IMG/VR virus record: IMGVR_UViG_3300027972_000001
Coordinates: 1 to 64,000 of that record
Direction: 5' to 3' (one strand)
Length of the DNA: 64,000 nt
Source: a virus
A model generated the notes under the pieces. It saw only the letters and a program-made list of their open reading frames with translations, was not told the origin of the DNA and did not search any database. Made by a program: the position numbers and the translations under genes. Shown here in pieces: positions 40,099 through 55,000 of the stretch. Position 1 is the stretch's first letter, and each line of letters begins with the position of its first letter.

Positions 40099-43000
40099 CT
40101 ATCCTCGGAAAAGTATATAATACTTATTGGTTTTGTTTATTCGTTGCATCTGTTGTATTTTATTCCAAATCGGCACTAACTTAATAGCATTAACTTTAAT
40201 TTTAAGTTCTTTTGCATATGCACCAGTAACATATCTTCTTTCCTTATCAGTTTGGAAAGGATAGCCAACAAGATTAGATATTAATTTATAAGTATCAAGT
40301 ATAGTACCTTGTACAGCAGCAGGAGATTTTAACATCTTTTGACCTTCATTTATAAGTCCAAATGGAGTAAACATCATTACTTCACTTAATAACTTATCTA
40401 TTTCATAAACACTTAAATCATAAGCAAAGTTTTCATCATCATCATCATCAGGTTTAAGATTCTTTAATATAAGTCCAACAACAAGAACTGTAGCAAGATA
40501 AATATGATCCAATACGGCTCTCTTAACATTACCTTTTTCAAAATCATCTAATGTATTCCAATAAAGACCAATATTAGTAGCAAAATGATGCATATCTTCA
40601 AGTATTCTACCCATCATACCATGAAACTGTTTAGCTTCATCAACATCTAAATATTTATGTCTACTAAATGGACTTGCTAAAAACTTAAATAAACTAACAT
40701 ATGCTCCCTTATTCCATTCATCTCTACTTTCTGTCCAAAAACTCTTCCAAAATTTAGCACCAAATCTTTTATTCCAACCAGGACGAACATGTTTTTTAAA
40801 TTGCATACCCATTCTACCTATAACCCATCTACTTATAGTAGCAGCATCTTCTTTATTATAAATACCTTGTTGTTTTTGAACTACTTTCAATGCTTTAATT
40901 CTAAATAAAGCATATTCATTATCATCTAATTTAGTATTATATTTCTTTCCATCTATTTCAATTTCATCTTTTAAATCGGCATAACCATCGTCATTTAGAT
41001 AAAAAGCATCAATAAGTTTAGGATTAGATTCAAAATTAGTAAAAGTAGTCTTATCTAATTCTTTTTTAGCTTCAACAAATGCATTTCCTTTTATTATAGG
41101 GAGATTTAGTATAAAATCACGAAGATAATCTTTTTTAGACTCTTTAAATTCTTCTTTTTTATATCTTTCTTTTAAATATTCAGCTAAACGTGTTTTTTCA
41201 GTATCATCAAGTATTTTATTTAAAGCATCTATATAATTTTGCTGTTGATATTCAGCTAAAGACATTATTTTACCATTAATAATTCTATGATGATCTAACA
41301 TAGATAAAGTACTAACATTCTGCATATAGTGTTCACCTATATCATTAAGAAAATAAGCAGAACTCCAACTAAGTAAGTTAGATTTTAACATACCAGTTGT
41401 AAAGTCACGTTCATTAGTATTTTGAGCAATATTAAGTTTCTTAATAATTGCATTAGTTAAAGTTCCAGCTTTAGTGCTTCCTAAATTAATAAGCATATCA
41501 GGAATAGCACTCATATACATTTTATCTGCCTTAACTAAATTATTATGTTTAAAATACCATCCAGCAAATGCTTCCAGCTGAACTTGTATTTTACCAATCA
41601 TAACGTTATTAATACCTGCTGTAACATTAAACCACATATTTTTAGCAGATGTAAATTTAAGTAACATATTACCAATGACAGTCCATGCACCTTCATCTAT
41701 ATCAAAATTGCCATAAAATATAGCTTCAAGCCATTCAGCAAAATGTTGTTCAAGATTAGTACCTTCTCCACCAGTAGTTCCTATTACCTCTTTATCTAAT
41801 GCTTTACTACCAGCTTTATTTTTAAGAAGTTCTCTTTTACTATTTCGTTTAGTAAATTCCATATTACGTATCTGATATAAACCAAGATCAAATTCATGTT
41901 TCATATCAGCTTTTACTTTATACATAGTAGCTTCTCTAATAAATTGAGAAAATACTTCTCCAAGATTATAATTTATTTTACCAGCGTGTTCTTCATCATT
42001 AAGTTTTCTAATTCTCTTATTTTCAACATATATAGCACCAAGAGTATTAAATTTACCTTTTCCTGCTACAGCAACATCTTGAATAACTCTTCTTTCGTAA
42101 TCACTTTCTAATTCATCTTTTTCTTTAGGAGCAATCTTAATTTCTTCAGTAGTTCCAAAATAATTTACCATAGGAACAGTAAGAAGATAAACCATTTCAT
42201 TATTTTCTCCTACAAAACTATCACTTTGTTTTCTAGCTTTATGGATATCAATCCAATGTTTAACTTTTTCAGCAATAGTAATATTTTCCTTTTCCTCATT
42301 ACTTAAACTAGGAATAAATCCTCTATTAAGAATAGTAGCTTTACCAAAATAGTCAGTATATTTATCAATTATTTCTACAAACTTTTGATAAAGTTCATCA
42401 TCTTTAATAGCAATCCAAGCTGGATTAAGATATTTATCAGAAGGAACAGACAGTAAACTATCACTTACTAAAAATTGCATTTTACCATCATATTCTCTAA
42501 CATTACGATATTTCCAAGCATTAAATTCAGGAGTACTTAATTCTTCTTGTTTTCTACGAACTAAGTTATTAAATTCTTCCTCAGTTATATTTTGAATTTC
42601 ATTATCTCTATACCATGCATCTCTACCATTATAATAACTTTGACTATTTCTACCATAAGTCTTAATTAAATATTTAAATTTAGCATTTTTATCAGTATAG
42701 AATTTATCCCAATCATATTTTTGAATAAGTTTACCTGTAGGTTTACCATTTTTGCGTTCAAGATACTTATTAAAATCAGCAGTTGTTAAACTAGTAATAT
42801 TACGTCCACCAAAAGTTTTTCTTAATAATGCTTCAAACTTACCAATTTCTTTACTAGATTCATCTTCACCATTTGATACTTTTACCATATATTTTTTGAC
42901 CATTAATGCAGCAAAAGCATTATTAGTATCAGCAAGTGAATCAAGTTTTAGTTGAATAAGATTTTCATCATCACCTATATCTATAATTCTTCTAAGACCG

Positions 43001-46000
43001 GCAACTATTTCAGGATTCTTAGTATATTGGTAAAGATCTCGTTCTTCAAAATCATTCCATAATTTAGCAACTTTAGTTTCAACATTTTTAATACTAGGAA
43101 TTAAGTTTTGAAGTTGTTTTATAAGATCATTAATTACTTTTTCTTCTTCAATAAATTCATTTCCATCTACAGATGTTAAAACATCAAACGAAGTTACCCC
43201 TTTAATAAAAGAAGTTGCCCATTTAATAAAGCCGGTAAACTCTTTTCTAACAACAGGATCACTAATAATAACATTCATATCCATATTTTCAAACTCCTGA
43301 ACTCTAGCTATAATACCACCTTTTCTAGTTTCAGTTTTAGGATCATTAAGATCAAAATCATATTGTTTAAGAACTGTAATTAATCCTTTAGCAAGATTAG
43401 CCAAATCATTTTGACCTATAAGTTTTTGAAAATTTTTATCATTTAAAAGATTGGCAGCATCACTAAGAGTTCCAGCTTTCTTAAATTCTTTAAGAAATTG
43501 TATTCTATTAGCATAACTAGTAGTAGTTTTTTCTATGAATTTATTAGCAGAATCAATAGCATTATTAATACCTTGATTAGTAGAAGAAGTATAAGAAACA
43601 AACTTAATATCTAATTGTCCTTCTTTTTGAGTTTCATTGAGAATTTGTGCTAATGCTCTAGCTTGATTAATATCACTAGTAGCAAATTTATCAGTAAGTA
43701 TTTCATTTTTAACAAGAGATCTTAATTCCTCAATTAGTTCTGGATTTTGTTTAGCCCATTCTCTCCATCCATCTAAATAATATTGCCATTGTTGTTCTCT
43801 AGTTATATCTGTAAGTGCTGGTTTACCTTTACCCTCTTTAATACTATTATATCCTTTAATATCAATTTGATAATGTTCTTCAATTGACATACTACGCATT
43901 AAAGTACTTAATTCTCCAGTGGTATCACTAACTTGCATTAATTTAGCTCCTGGTTTTAAAATAGCATAGAAAGCACTAAATCTTTTGTCTCCAGCACTAG
44001 ATACTTCATATCCTCGTGTACTAAAACGTGACCAATTATATTTATTTTCAATTATAAGTTCATTATCATCTTCAGTAACTTCTCCTTCTTCACTAATTCC
44101 AGTATTACTATCTTTCATTACATCTTGTAAAGTACCAATATACTCATATTCAAACTGAAATAGATCAGTTCTTTTTTCAAGAGGATGTGAAACAGTAATA
44201 TCCCAACCTTCTTTCTTACTCCATTCTTCTCTAGCAGGAAGAGAACTAAGATCAATATGAGTTAATTTTTTAGTAACTTTTACATATTCATCAGTTCCTT
44301 TAAGTCTAATATATGTTCCAACTTTAGCTAATTCCCATTTCTGAGCTTCTCCTGTATCAGCATATCTAGTTGTAGCAGTTCTTTCTCCTGCTCTAACTAA
44401 ATCTAAAGTACTATTATATTGTTCTAATCCATCTCTGAATGCATCATGAGTTCTAGTATAACTCATAGGAAGTGGTTCTTTATATATTACTTCATTAACT
44501 TGTCTTTGTTTTTCAAGAACATTAATTATTCCAATATAATCATCGGGACTTTGTAATTCACTTCCATTGAAATCTTGATTATTATCTTCAAATACACTTT
44601 GCTCTTCATTTTCAGAATATTCAAGTTTATTTATAGGATAATAATAAAATACACCAAATCTATTGCCAAATGTATCTACATTTACAAAATTATCATATCT
44701 TTGAAACAATTGATATTTAACTCCATCTTTAGTTGTTTTTCCTAATTTTATAACTTGTCTTTCTTTAACTCTATTGGCTATACGACCAGTAGGAATATTA
44801 TCAAGAGTTTTAGCAGGTATAGATATTATACCTTGTTTATTTACTTGAAAATATCTAACTTTACCACCTGTTGTTCCATCTTCATTTTGTGTAGTATTAT
44901 CTATATATTTTAATCCACTTGCATCTGGAACAATTTTATCTTCTGTCCAATGAGATTTAATATATCTTTCTTTATAGTTACTATTAAATATAAGTTGGCT
45001 ACCAGCATCTAAATCTGCATCTAAATCTTTTTCATCAAATAATAAACGATTTACAAGATTTAATTTTCCATATAAATGAGTACTTAATCCAATACCTTTT
45101 TCATTATAACTACCTTCCATAAATGGTTCATTACCATAATAGAAAACAGTATTTGGAATTATTTTACTAAATGAACTAAATCCAAATCCAAATCCATTAG
45201 TAATATATTCATATTTAAGTAAATTTCTAGCAACAATTTTTTCAAGTATATTTTCACTATACCAAAGATCATTAAAAGATTGACTTACTTTATCTAGATT
45301 CTCATTATTAATATACTCAACTTTATAATGACGATTACGTTTTAATTCTTGTGCTTGTGTACTAACTTTTAAACTATTAATAATATGATTTTCATCATAT
45401 TTAAGTTGATCATGTAAAAGTATAATTTGATTAGCAAGACTAAGTTGTTCAAAATCAGTAATACTTTCAGGATTTTTTAAATCTAAATTTAAATTTAATT
45501 CAGTATTAATACCAAGAAGAGTTCTTTTTTCTTCAATACTAATATCATTTAACCAAGGAAGATCTTTAAGTAAACTATTATTTAAATAACTAGTAATAGA
45601 TTCAGCTAATTTTTTATCATATTTTTTATCAGTAACATAATCATTTAATTTACTTTTAATAAATCTATATAATTCACTTTGACCAATAAAATATTCTCCA
45701 AATGCTTTGACACTTAATTGATTAGAAAATATAAAAAATTGTTCAAGAGTAGGATAAACACTTGGTTTAGTTAAATTAAAAAATTTAGGAAATATTTGGT
45801 GCATAGCACTTGTATCATTTATTTCAAGTATACCTACCTTTTCAGTTCTATTTATATCAAATTCAAGAGAATGAGTAACATCAAATGTAGGTCCAGCACC
45901 TAGAGTATCAGTATTCAATACATGAGTACCATCAGTAATTGCATCTGAATATGCTTTATAATGTTTAAAAGTTTCAATAATTTGAAGTTGGTAACGAAGA

Positions 46001-49000
46001 TGATTTTCAATTTCTTTAAGTCTATTAGTATCTGGATTTTCACTTGCAAGAATATCATTAATTTCTTGCATATTACCAAAATCATCTAACGTAACTGTAT
46101 TTACATTGTTAAGTAATGTTTCATGATTTAATGTAATTCCTAAATTATTTTTATAACCTAAATAGTCATATTGTTGATTTCTAACTGCATCTTTACCGCC
46201 AATAAAAATTGACTGTTTATTATTAATCTTTTCATCCCAACCTTTATTATGTTCTGCATCACCTTTAATCATTACACGATATAAAAGTGTTTGAAATTTA
46301 CGTTTAGTTTGTTCAATTTCACTACCACGTTTAACATTATTTAAATTAGCAAATAAAGTATTAACAAGATCATGTATAATAGGTTGATTAATAAATGCTG
46401 TACTTACTTTAAATGTAGAACCTAAACTAACAAGCATTTTCCAAATATTAACAGTATATTCATTAACATTTCTTGGAAGAGGAAATGCTACATTATCAAG
46501 AATATTTGCAGTAGTTTGTGCTGAATATGAACTTATGAGTTGTCCTTCAACATTTTTAAAAGTATTATTAGGATTATTATTAATAAATCTATGAGTTACT
46601 ATTGCATATTCTTTAGTATTATTTGTAGTGCCTCTAGTTTCAAATCTAACATCTTTACCATAATTTTCAATAAGTTGTTTTTTCTGTTCAGGATTAACAA
46701 TATATTCAATAATAGGTAGAGTAATGTTATTATTTATATTATTTTTTTCATCTTTGAGTCTTTCTGTAAGATGTATTCTTGCAACTTGAGCAATAGAATT
46801 AAATCTATCTGATGCTAAACTAATACCTTTCAAATCTCTACCTTGATGTGATTTATCTCTATAATGTTGCTGACCATCAAAAGTAAGGTTATTAACTCTT
46901 TGATCAATAACATTGAATTTTTCATCAATCTCTTTTTTAGATTCAGTAATAGATTTAAAGTTAGATGTAGCTATAGTTTCTGCATAATGATATTTATTAG
47001 TTAAAATACCATAATATATATTTAGAATTTGATTTTCTCTAGCTTTTCTAGTATTTTGTTCAAGTATTGGTAAAGAAGATATAATTTCTTTAACTCTAGC
47101 TTTCACATTTATATATTCAACTTTATCTTTAAAATATATATATGCTTCATCACTCATTATTTGAGCAAATACTTCAGCTTTTTCTAAATATAATGCTTTC
47201 TTCTCTTTACCTTTAGCTTTACTAATTCTTTTATTTATAGAATCAATTTTATCAAATTGCGGTTTATGTTTTTTATTAACTTCAGAAGTTTTATCAAGAC
47301 TATCATAATATTCTTGTTTAGCTTCATCTAATGAAGTAACTATATCAATTAATTTATCATTATTTAATTTAAGAGCTAGTATATGAACTAATTGAGAATG
47401 ATCTTCCATTATAGCTTGAGCTCTACTATCAAGATTATTATCTTCTGTATAGGGAATACGTTCTACAGTATATATAGAAGTAGGTTTATTATCAACTATT
47501 TCAGTAGTTACTTTAGTATGCAAATTATATATAAATGCATATACATGATCCATATCAAAATCAGATCCTGTTTGAGTTACAAAATCATCAGGAAGAACAA
47601 TACTTGGACCATTATCATCAGGAAGAAAACCAACAACTTTAAATACATAAGCACTATATTTGGCTTCCATAGGAATACGATAACCAACCATAGTTCTAAC
47701 TTCATCAGATAAAGTATTTATATCAACATATTCTCCATCTTTATAAAATTGTTTTGCCCATCTTGGAAGTAATACTTCAGCTTCTTGTACCATTCCTTCT
47801 TTTTCATCAAAAAGAATAGTAGAACGAAGTTTAATATCATTACGATTAATAACTTTACCAGCAGGATTAGTTTTAACACCTACGCTTTTGTGCCAGTTAA
47901 TTCCATCAATAGATTCAAGATCTGACCATTTAACACCTTGTTTCTTATTCATGAATAAACTAGACATTTGAGCACCATGAAGTCCAGGAAACTTCTGGTT
48001 AGTTACACCATTAGTAAATAATGATGTAAGAATATGTTCACATTGAGCACTTTGAGTATTAAAGAAAATAGGAACTCTGGAATCACCAGTATCTCCAATT
48101 TGAACACTAAATAATAAGTTTTTACTTAAATTACGATCAATTCCTTCTTTTTCAAGAATATCTACAATTACATTATAATCTATATCACCTATAATATTTC
48201 CATCTTTATCAACTCTAACATCAAATGGTAATAAAGTTTTAATAGCACTTTGAAATACATTACTATTAATAAGTTCAAAGTAATGATTTTTTAATTCAAC
48301 GCCATTTAAAGTTTTACCATTGACTATATAATCAACACCAGTATCAGGAATATTTTCTATTATTTTTTTAGCAAATTGTCTACTTAAAGTAATAGTTTCT
48401 TCAAAAATAGCATCAGGAACTTCTAATTGCATACGTAATCCTTCATAATTATAATTACGTTTAGCTTTAATAAGTTCTTTTTCTAAAGTATCATCGTCTA
48501 CTATATTACCATCTTCATCAGCAATAGTTGCAATATATAATGAACCAATTTTTTCAGCACTTCCAAGATTTATTTGAGGAATATCTAATTTTATCATTAT
48601 CTTATTAAGACTATCTAGTTGAAGATCTTTAATAAGAGCTGGTGTTAATATAATCTCTGCATTCTTAACTTGAGTGGGAATCATTTTTTGTAAATCATCA
48701 TTACGATCTATACTATAATAAAAGTTCTTTTGCATAGATGCAAAACGCATAGTATCTTCTCTATTTAATTCTCCACCATTTCTAACTTTATTTAAAATAG
48801 TAGAATACTGTTCAGTTAATCCAAATCCATGAATACGTTTTTCAAATTCATCAAAGGTAACAAATGATACAGCATTAGCACTATCATTAGATAGATATGG
48901 AGAAACTAAATTGTATATTTCTTTTTCTTCAGGTCTAAATAATGTCTGTTCTTTATCATTAATAACTATTTTATTAGTTGATAATTCTTTATCAGTATAG

Positions 49001-52000
49001 ATTTTTTCAAGTCTACTAATACGAACTTTATCTTTATTAATATTAAGAGCATAAAGTAAAGTATTAATTTTATGTCTATATATTTTAGATTTTAATTTAA
49101 CATCAGAAATTGTTGCTCCAGAATAAAATCCTTTATGTACACTTGGAATACCATTTGCGATAATTTGTCTACCACGTTTATTTAAATCAATATTACTCTT
49201 GTAGTCAGCTACACTACCATAAAATAATCTAACTTGTTCTACATTAAAAAGATAAGTATTAAGAGCATATTCAGCAATAGCATTATTAAAATTTTTATCT
49301 TTTAATATAAATGTTTTATCTTCTCTACCTACATTCTCTTTTTTAACATATGCTGTTGTTAAAAAATCTTTATATACACTTAATTTTTCATCAGCAATAT
49401 TAATTTGTTGTGAAATAAAACGTAATATAAATTGTTCTAATCTATTTTTAAAGGTAGAATTAGGATCACCTTCAATAAGTGGAGTATGAATAGCAGAATT
49501 TAAAGAATTAGATAACATTAAATATTTAATAAAATTAGTGTTATTAATAAAAATACTATTAAAAGTAATTTGTTTATTACCCATAGTAACAGTAAGATTA
49601 TTAATATCAAAAATGTTGCCACTACTTGTTGTATCTAATCTATAAGTTCCGTCTGTATCTTTAGTGAAAGTTAAATATTTCTTAACACCATCTTTAAGTT
49701 TATAATGATAAAATAATTGTCCAGATTTAACATCATTTTGAAATTCTTTTTTAAGTACAAATCCAAAATTACCATCATCAATAGCTTTACCATCTTTAAG
49801 TTCAAATAATACTTGTTTTGCAGTATTCATTGCTATTAGTTCATCAATAGCATTTAAATATATTGCTTTAAAAATTGGAATTTCTCTTACTAATTCAAGT
49901 GATTTATTAATATCAGTTTCTTTTTTAGCAAGTAGTAATTTAGTATAGTCTACAAAATTTAATTCAATGATAGGTGCTTCAAATAATCTAGTATTTTTTC
50001 CATCTGAAGGATTTATCATTGGAAAAATAGCTGTAAGTTTTTCATTAACTTCTTTTTTAGTAGTAATTTTACCACCACCAAAATAATAAATTAAATTTCT
50101 TAATGTCCAATCATATTTAGTAAGTTTATGATATTCAGTAGCAATTCCCTCAGTAAGATCTTTGGTACCACTATATCTAAAACTCTTAAAATTACTAAGA
50201 TTAGTAGTATTTATAGTAGTTGCTTTTCTTATTCCGTCTACTATTTTATAATCAAATATACCTCTACCTTTCTTAACAATTTCATTATCTATATATTCAT
50301 CCCCCCATAAAAGAAGAGAGTGTTGATTAGATAGAATTGTTGTATAATTAATTAGAGCATTATAAACACTATCATCACCACCTTCAAGTTTCTTAAAGAA
50401 ATTACTTAAAGAATCTGGTTTATTAGCATCAAACACTAAATTACCAGTAACATTTATATTGCTAAAACTGAAATGATCTTCTCTAAAATATTTAACTTTC
50501 TTAGCTAAACGAAGAAGATTACCAAATTCATTAAATATTGTTTTAGGTGTGGCTTGTAATCTATCAATATAAGGTGTTTCATATAGTTTATATTTTACTC
50601 CAGGAATACCTTTAATATTACGAAGTGGAGTAATTATTCCATTAATAAATTCATTTCTATTGTTTAAATATTCATAATTAATACTATCTAAAGTAATATC
50701 AATTCCAACTAAATAATATAATTGAACTATATTAGCACCAATTTCAGGATCTAATTTAGTAAAATTAGAACTAAGTGTTGCAGTTTCTTTATATAATTTA
50801 TCATAATTTTCAATCCAATCTTTATCATAAAAATTATTTTCACCTCTACTAATAATTAAATTAGCCCATTTATCAGCGATATGATATTCAACTGCATTTC
50901 TATTAACATTAGTTAAGGTAAGTTCTGTAGTTTCATAATCTCCAGTATAGTCAGTTCTAATTAAATCTCTATATGAATCAATAATAGCTTTATCAAAAGA
51001 TACAAACCAAGCATTAAGTAAATCTGGATTATTACTAAGTTCTTTATGAATACTATATAAACTTTTAGCAAATACACTTTCTTTATTAGTAGCATAATTA
51101 AATAATGCGGTAAGCATATCTTCTTTAGTAAGACAACCACGCATTAAATCCATTATCTTATTTCCTCTTTCAGCATAAACAAGAGTATTAGCAAAACCAG
51201 TAGGAGTATTAGTATTAGTTCTCCATATAATTTTACCATCTATTATTTGAATACTATTAGGATCTAATTCATATGTTTTATTAATAAGATTTTTAATTTG
51301 ATCATTTACTGTAATTAAAGGGTTAACAATAACTACATCACTACTATCCCAAGATTTATCAAGTAATTCAACATCTTCTATATACTCTTCTTTTTCATTT
51401 ATTTTATAACCATATTGATTACTTAAATGAATTCTAAAATATTTCCAAAATCTATCATTACTACTAAGTTCTTCAAGAACTTTAGTAATAAGAACTTTTT
51501 GATCATAAGTGAGAGTGCCTTCATTTTTACGAAGAGTAGCTTGTTTAGCTAGTTCTCTAACTAAATCACTTCTAATTGCATTAGGATCAATATCTTTACC
51601 TTTAACTCCTTTATAAGAAGCACTTACTTTTTCAATAAATAAGTTACTAAGAACATTAAGAACATTAACTTCTTGGTCTAATTCAAATGGAGAACCAGTA
51701 AGTTCTTTATTAACAGTAGAAGAATAAGAAATTGATTTAACATCTTTTTCAGAAATTATTGTATGAATTTGTTCAGGTTTGAATACTATATATTCTTTTA
51801 TTTTTATATTAAGATCTGTTGTGTTTAAAATTATACTGTCATATCCTTCTCTTTTAGCTCTTTCTATTACTTGTGGTTTAGTTTCTTTAATATTAATACT
51901 TGGAGTGAAATCTTCTATTAATGGATTAATGATATTTAATACTACTTCAGTAATAAAAGGAGTTCCTGCTCTATATTCAGACATTTTTTTAGCATGTTCT

Positions 52001-55000
52001 ATAGAATCTGAAAAGAAAAATCCTTTTGATATATATTGTTTATTTTCTGTAAAAGTTTTTATTTCTCCTTCTGGACTACCATGATAAAGAATATCTTTTA
52101 TTTTGCTATCTGGAAAAATATTATTTAATTCATTTTTAGTCTCACTAGTAAAACTAACTATAGGTTTTTCAACAGGTTCATCTTCTGCAAATTTATCAAG
52201 AATATCATCATATTCATCACGATTAGAAACTTCACCTAATGTTGTTTTATCTATAGTACTTTTAATATCTCCACCAGTAATAAATTGTTCAAATATATAA
52301 TTTAATTCATCAAGTTTAGTACTAATGCCAAAAGTTTGTGCAAGTTCTCTTATTATCTGTTTTAATTTAGCCCAAAAACTAGTAGTAACTTTACCTTCAG
52401 TAGTTTTAACTGTATCAAGAAATTTAGCAAAATCAGTATCAGTAAGACCATATGTAAGAAGTTCTTCAACATCTTTCATATTTAAAATGCTGATTAATTT
52501 ATTTTCTATTTCAGTTCTATCTTTTTTCTCATTTAATAATTTATATTCAGGAGTAGTAAATAAATCAGATTTAAATTTGTTAAGTTGTTCAATTAATTTA
52601 GTTTGTTCTTCTTTACTTCTAGTTCCAACTAAAGCATGTATAGTATCATGTACTAAAGCAAGAGTTGCATCAACTTTATTTTTCTTATATAACTCAACCC
52701 AGGTTTTAGTTACTGTTATAGATTTATTAGAAGGTGTGTAATACACCATAGATTTTCTACCAGTTTCTTTATCAGTTTTAGTAACATCTAATGCACCATT
52801 AAATGTAATTTTACCACTTTTAATAAAAGTATCAAGAATTTTAAATATAAAGTCATATCTTTTATCAAATTCATATTCACTACTAAATTTAGCAAAACTT
52901 GGAGTTTTAGTAACATTGGTCTTTAAATGACTTGTATCTATATTTACAATTAAAGGTACACCACCAACACCATCATATTGAGATAAAGTGAAATTACTAA
53001 TCTTCTTACCATTTTTATCAACTAATTGTCCAACATCTGTAAGAATAGTATTACTACTAATTAAATATTCTTCATATGAATTGTGTTTATTACCAAGAAT
53101 ATCAGTAAATATATTTCCATCAAAATAATCATAATTAATATTTCTTTCAAGAGAACCTAATTCATCTCTAAATTCTCTCTCATTTATTGGTTTAGTTATT
53201 TTAGTATTACCTTCAATACGTTCGTATCTAAATTTATTATTATAAAAATCATAAACAAAATAAGTTCCATTACTATTAAATCTAATATCTCTATTAGTAA
53301 CCATTAGAACATTAAAATGTTCTTGTTCATGTTGAATATTGATAATCTTTTTAAGTTCTGTAATTATATTACTTGCAGTAAGATTATGTCCCTCAACAAC
53401 AACTTGATCATTAATTCTAAATGCTTCACGAGCAAGTGCTTGTGTTTTACCAAGTTCAATAATTAAATCTCCAATTTTTTCATGTAATTGTTTAACATTA
53501 TCATCTTTAATTAAATTACTATCAATGCTATTTAATTTTATTGGAACAGGAGTAACTTTACCACTTCTACCTACAACCCCAACAAGAAAAGAAGATGCAA
53601 ATGTTGGAATAGTTCCTTGTTTAGTTATAGTTTCATTCTTATCTCTAGTATTTTCAATTACAGTTTTATTAGAATTATTTTGTATTTTAAATAATTTAAC
53701 TTTACTAGGATTATCAATTACAGAAAGATTTCTATATTTAACATTTCCTTTCTCATCTTTACTTTTAACTAAAGTTCCATCAGTAATATATGTAATTTTA
53801 CTTTCAACAATTTTATCAATATCTATTCCAATAATTTCTCTAAGTTTAGTATTCTGAATATGATCTCTAGTAAGTTTATCTTTCCAACGAACTATATTTG
53901 CAATAATTTCATTTCTTCTTAATTCAATAGGAGTAACACCATCTGTATTCTGTCCATAAAACATAACACGAGCAATATGAGTAAAAGCTTTCATACCTTG
54001 CTCACTTCTAATATCAATATCTCTACCTACTAAATCATAAAGAAGTTCACGAATATCAGCATCTATAAGTTCCAAATATATTCTAGAAATAGTAGTCTTG
54101 CTTTCATTCATTTTTTTAGCATTAAAAAATGTTTGAATAAGTGGGAGCAATCTACCAATATATTCTATTTTATTATTACTAGTACTTATATCATTAATTA
54201 TAACGTCTGTCCAGTCTTTACCATTAAAACGATACTTAACTCCGGCATGCATACCACTTAAAGTACTGACTGCAGCAATAGGAGTACGTTTATTTCCACT
54301 TATTGCTTCAATTATAATAGGTATAGTTTCTTGGTTATTCTTATTTTGGTTGAACCCCTGATCTCCGGACAATTCAGTATTGACATGGGCAACTACCTGT
54401 GAATTTTCAGCCAAAGAGTTCAAAAGAGCATTAACACGTTCAATATCTTTATCATCTACAACCTGATCACCATTATCATTACGAGTAGTTTCTAAATTAT
54501 AAAGAAATGCTCCTAATACTTCTTCACCACCAGTAGGAGTTACATTATTTATATTACTAATTTGAGCTTCTTTAAATTCATCTTTAAGTCCATAAGATTC
54601 AATAATCTTATTAACATCAGTCTTTTTTAAATTATCATCAGTATTATAAATACGTTTCTGACCTTCTTCACCTATTTTACTACTTCTAATAATACTATAC
54701 GCCTGTTTAAGATATTCAAAATCTTCTTTTAATCTTTGAACACCAACTAGTTTACCATATTTAGCAGCAATAAGTTCAAATTTAAAGAATGTACCATGTT
54801 CTGCAGATTCAACAAATAAAGGAGTACCATCATTTATAATTCTAGTTATCCATCTATTTGCCCTTGCAACTATATTTTTTGTTATGGGGTTTTGGGAAGT
54901 AAAATCAACAACAGATAGAGTTAAATCAGTAATATTAGTAGATTTATCTGTAAGTTTAGAGATTTCTGCATCATATTTAGTATTAATTTTAGCTTTTAAA

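Noticed and set aside
48870-48890. ATTAGCACTA as a strictly intergenic promoter motif
   Set aside because: The same string also occurs inside the giant gene here and near 60913, so it is not exclusive to gaps; it is kept only as a low-confidence enrichment.
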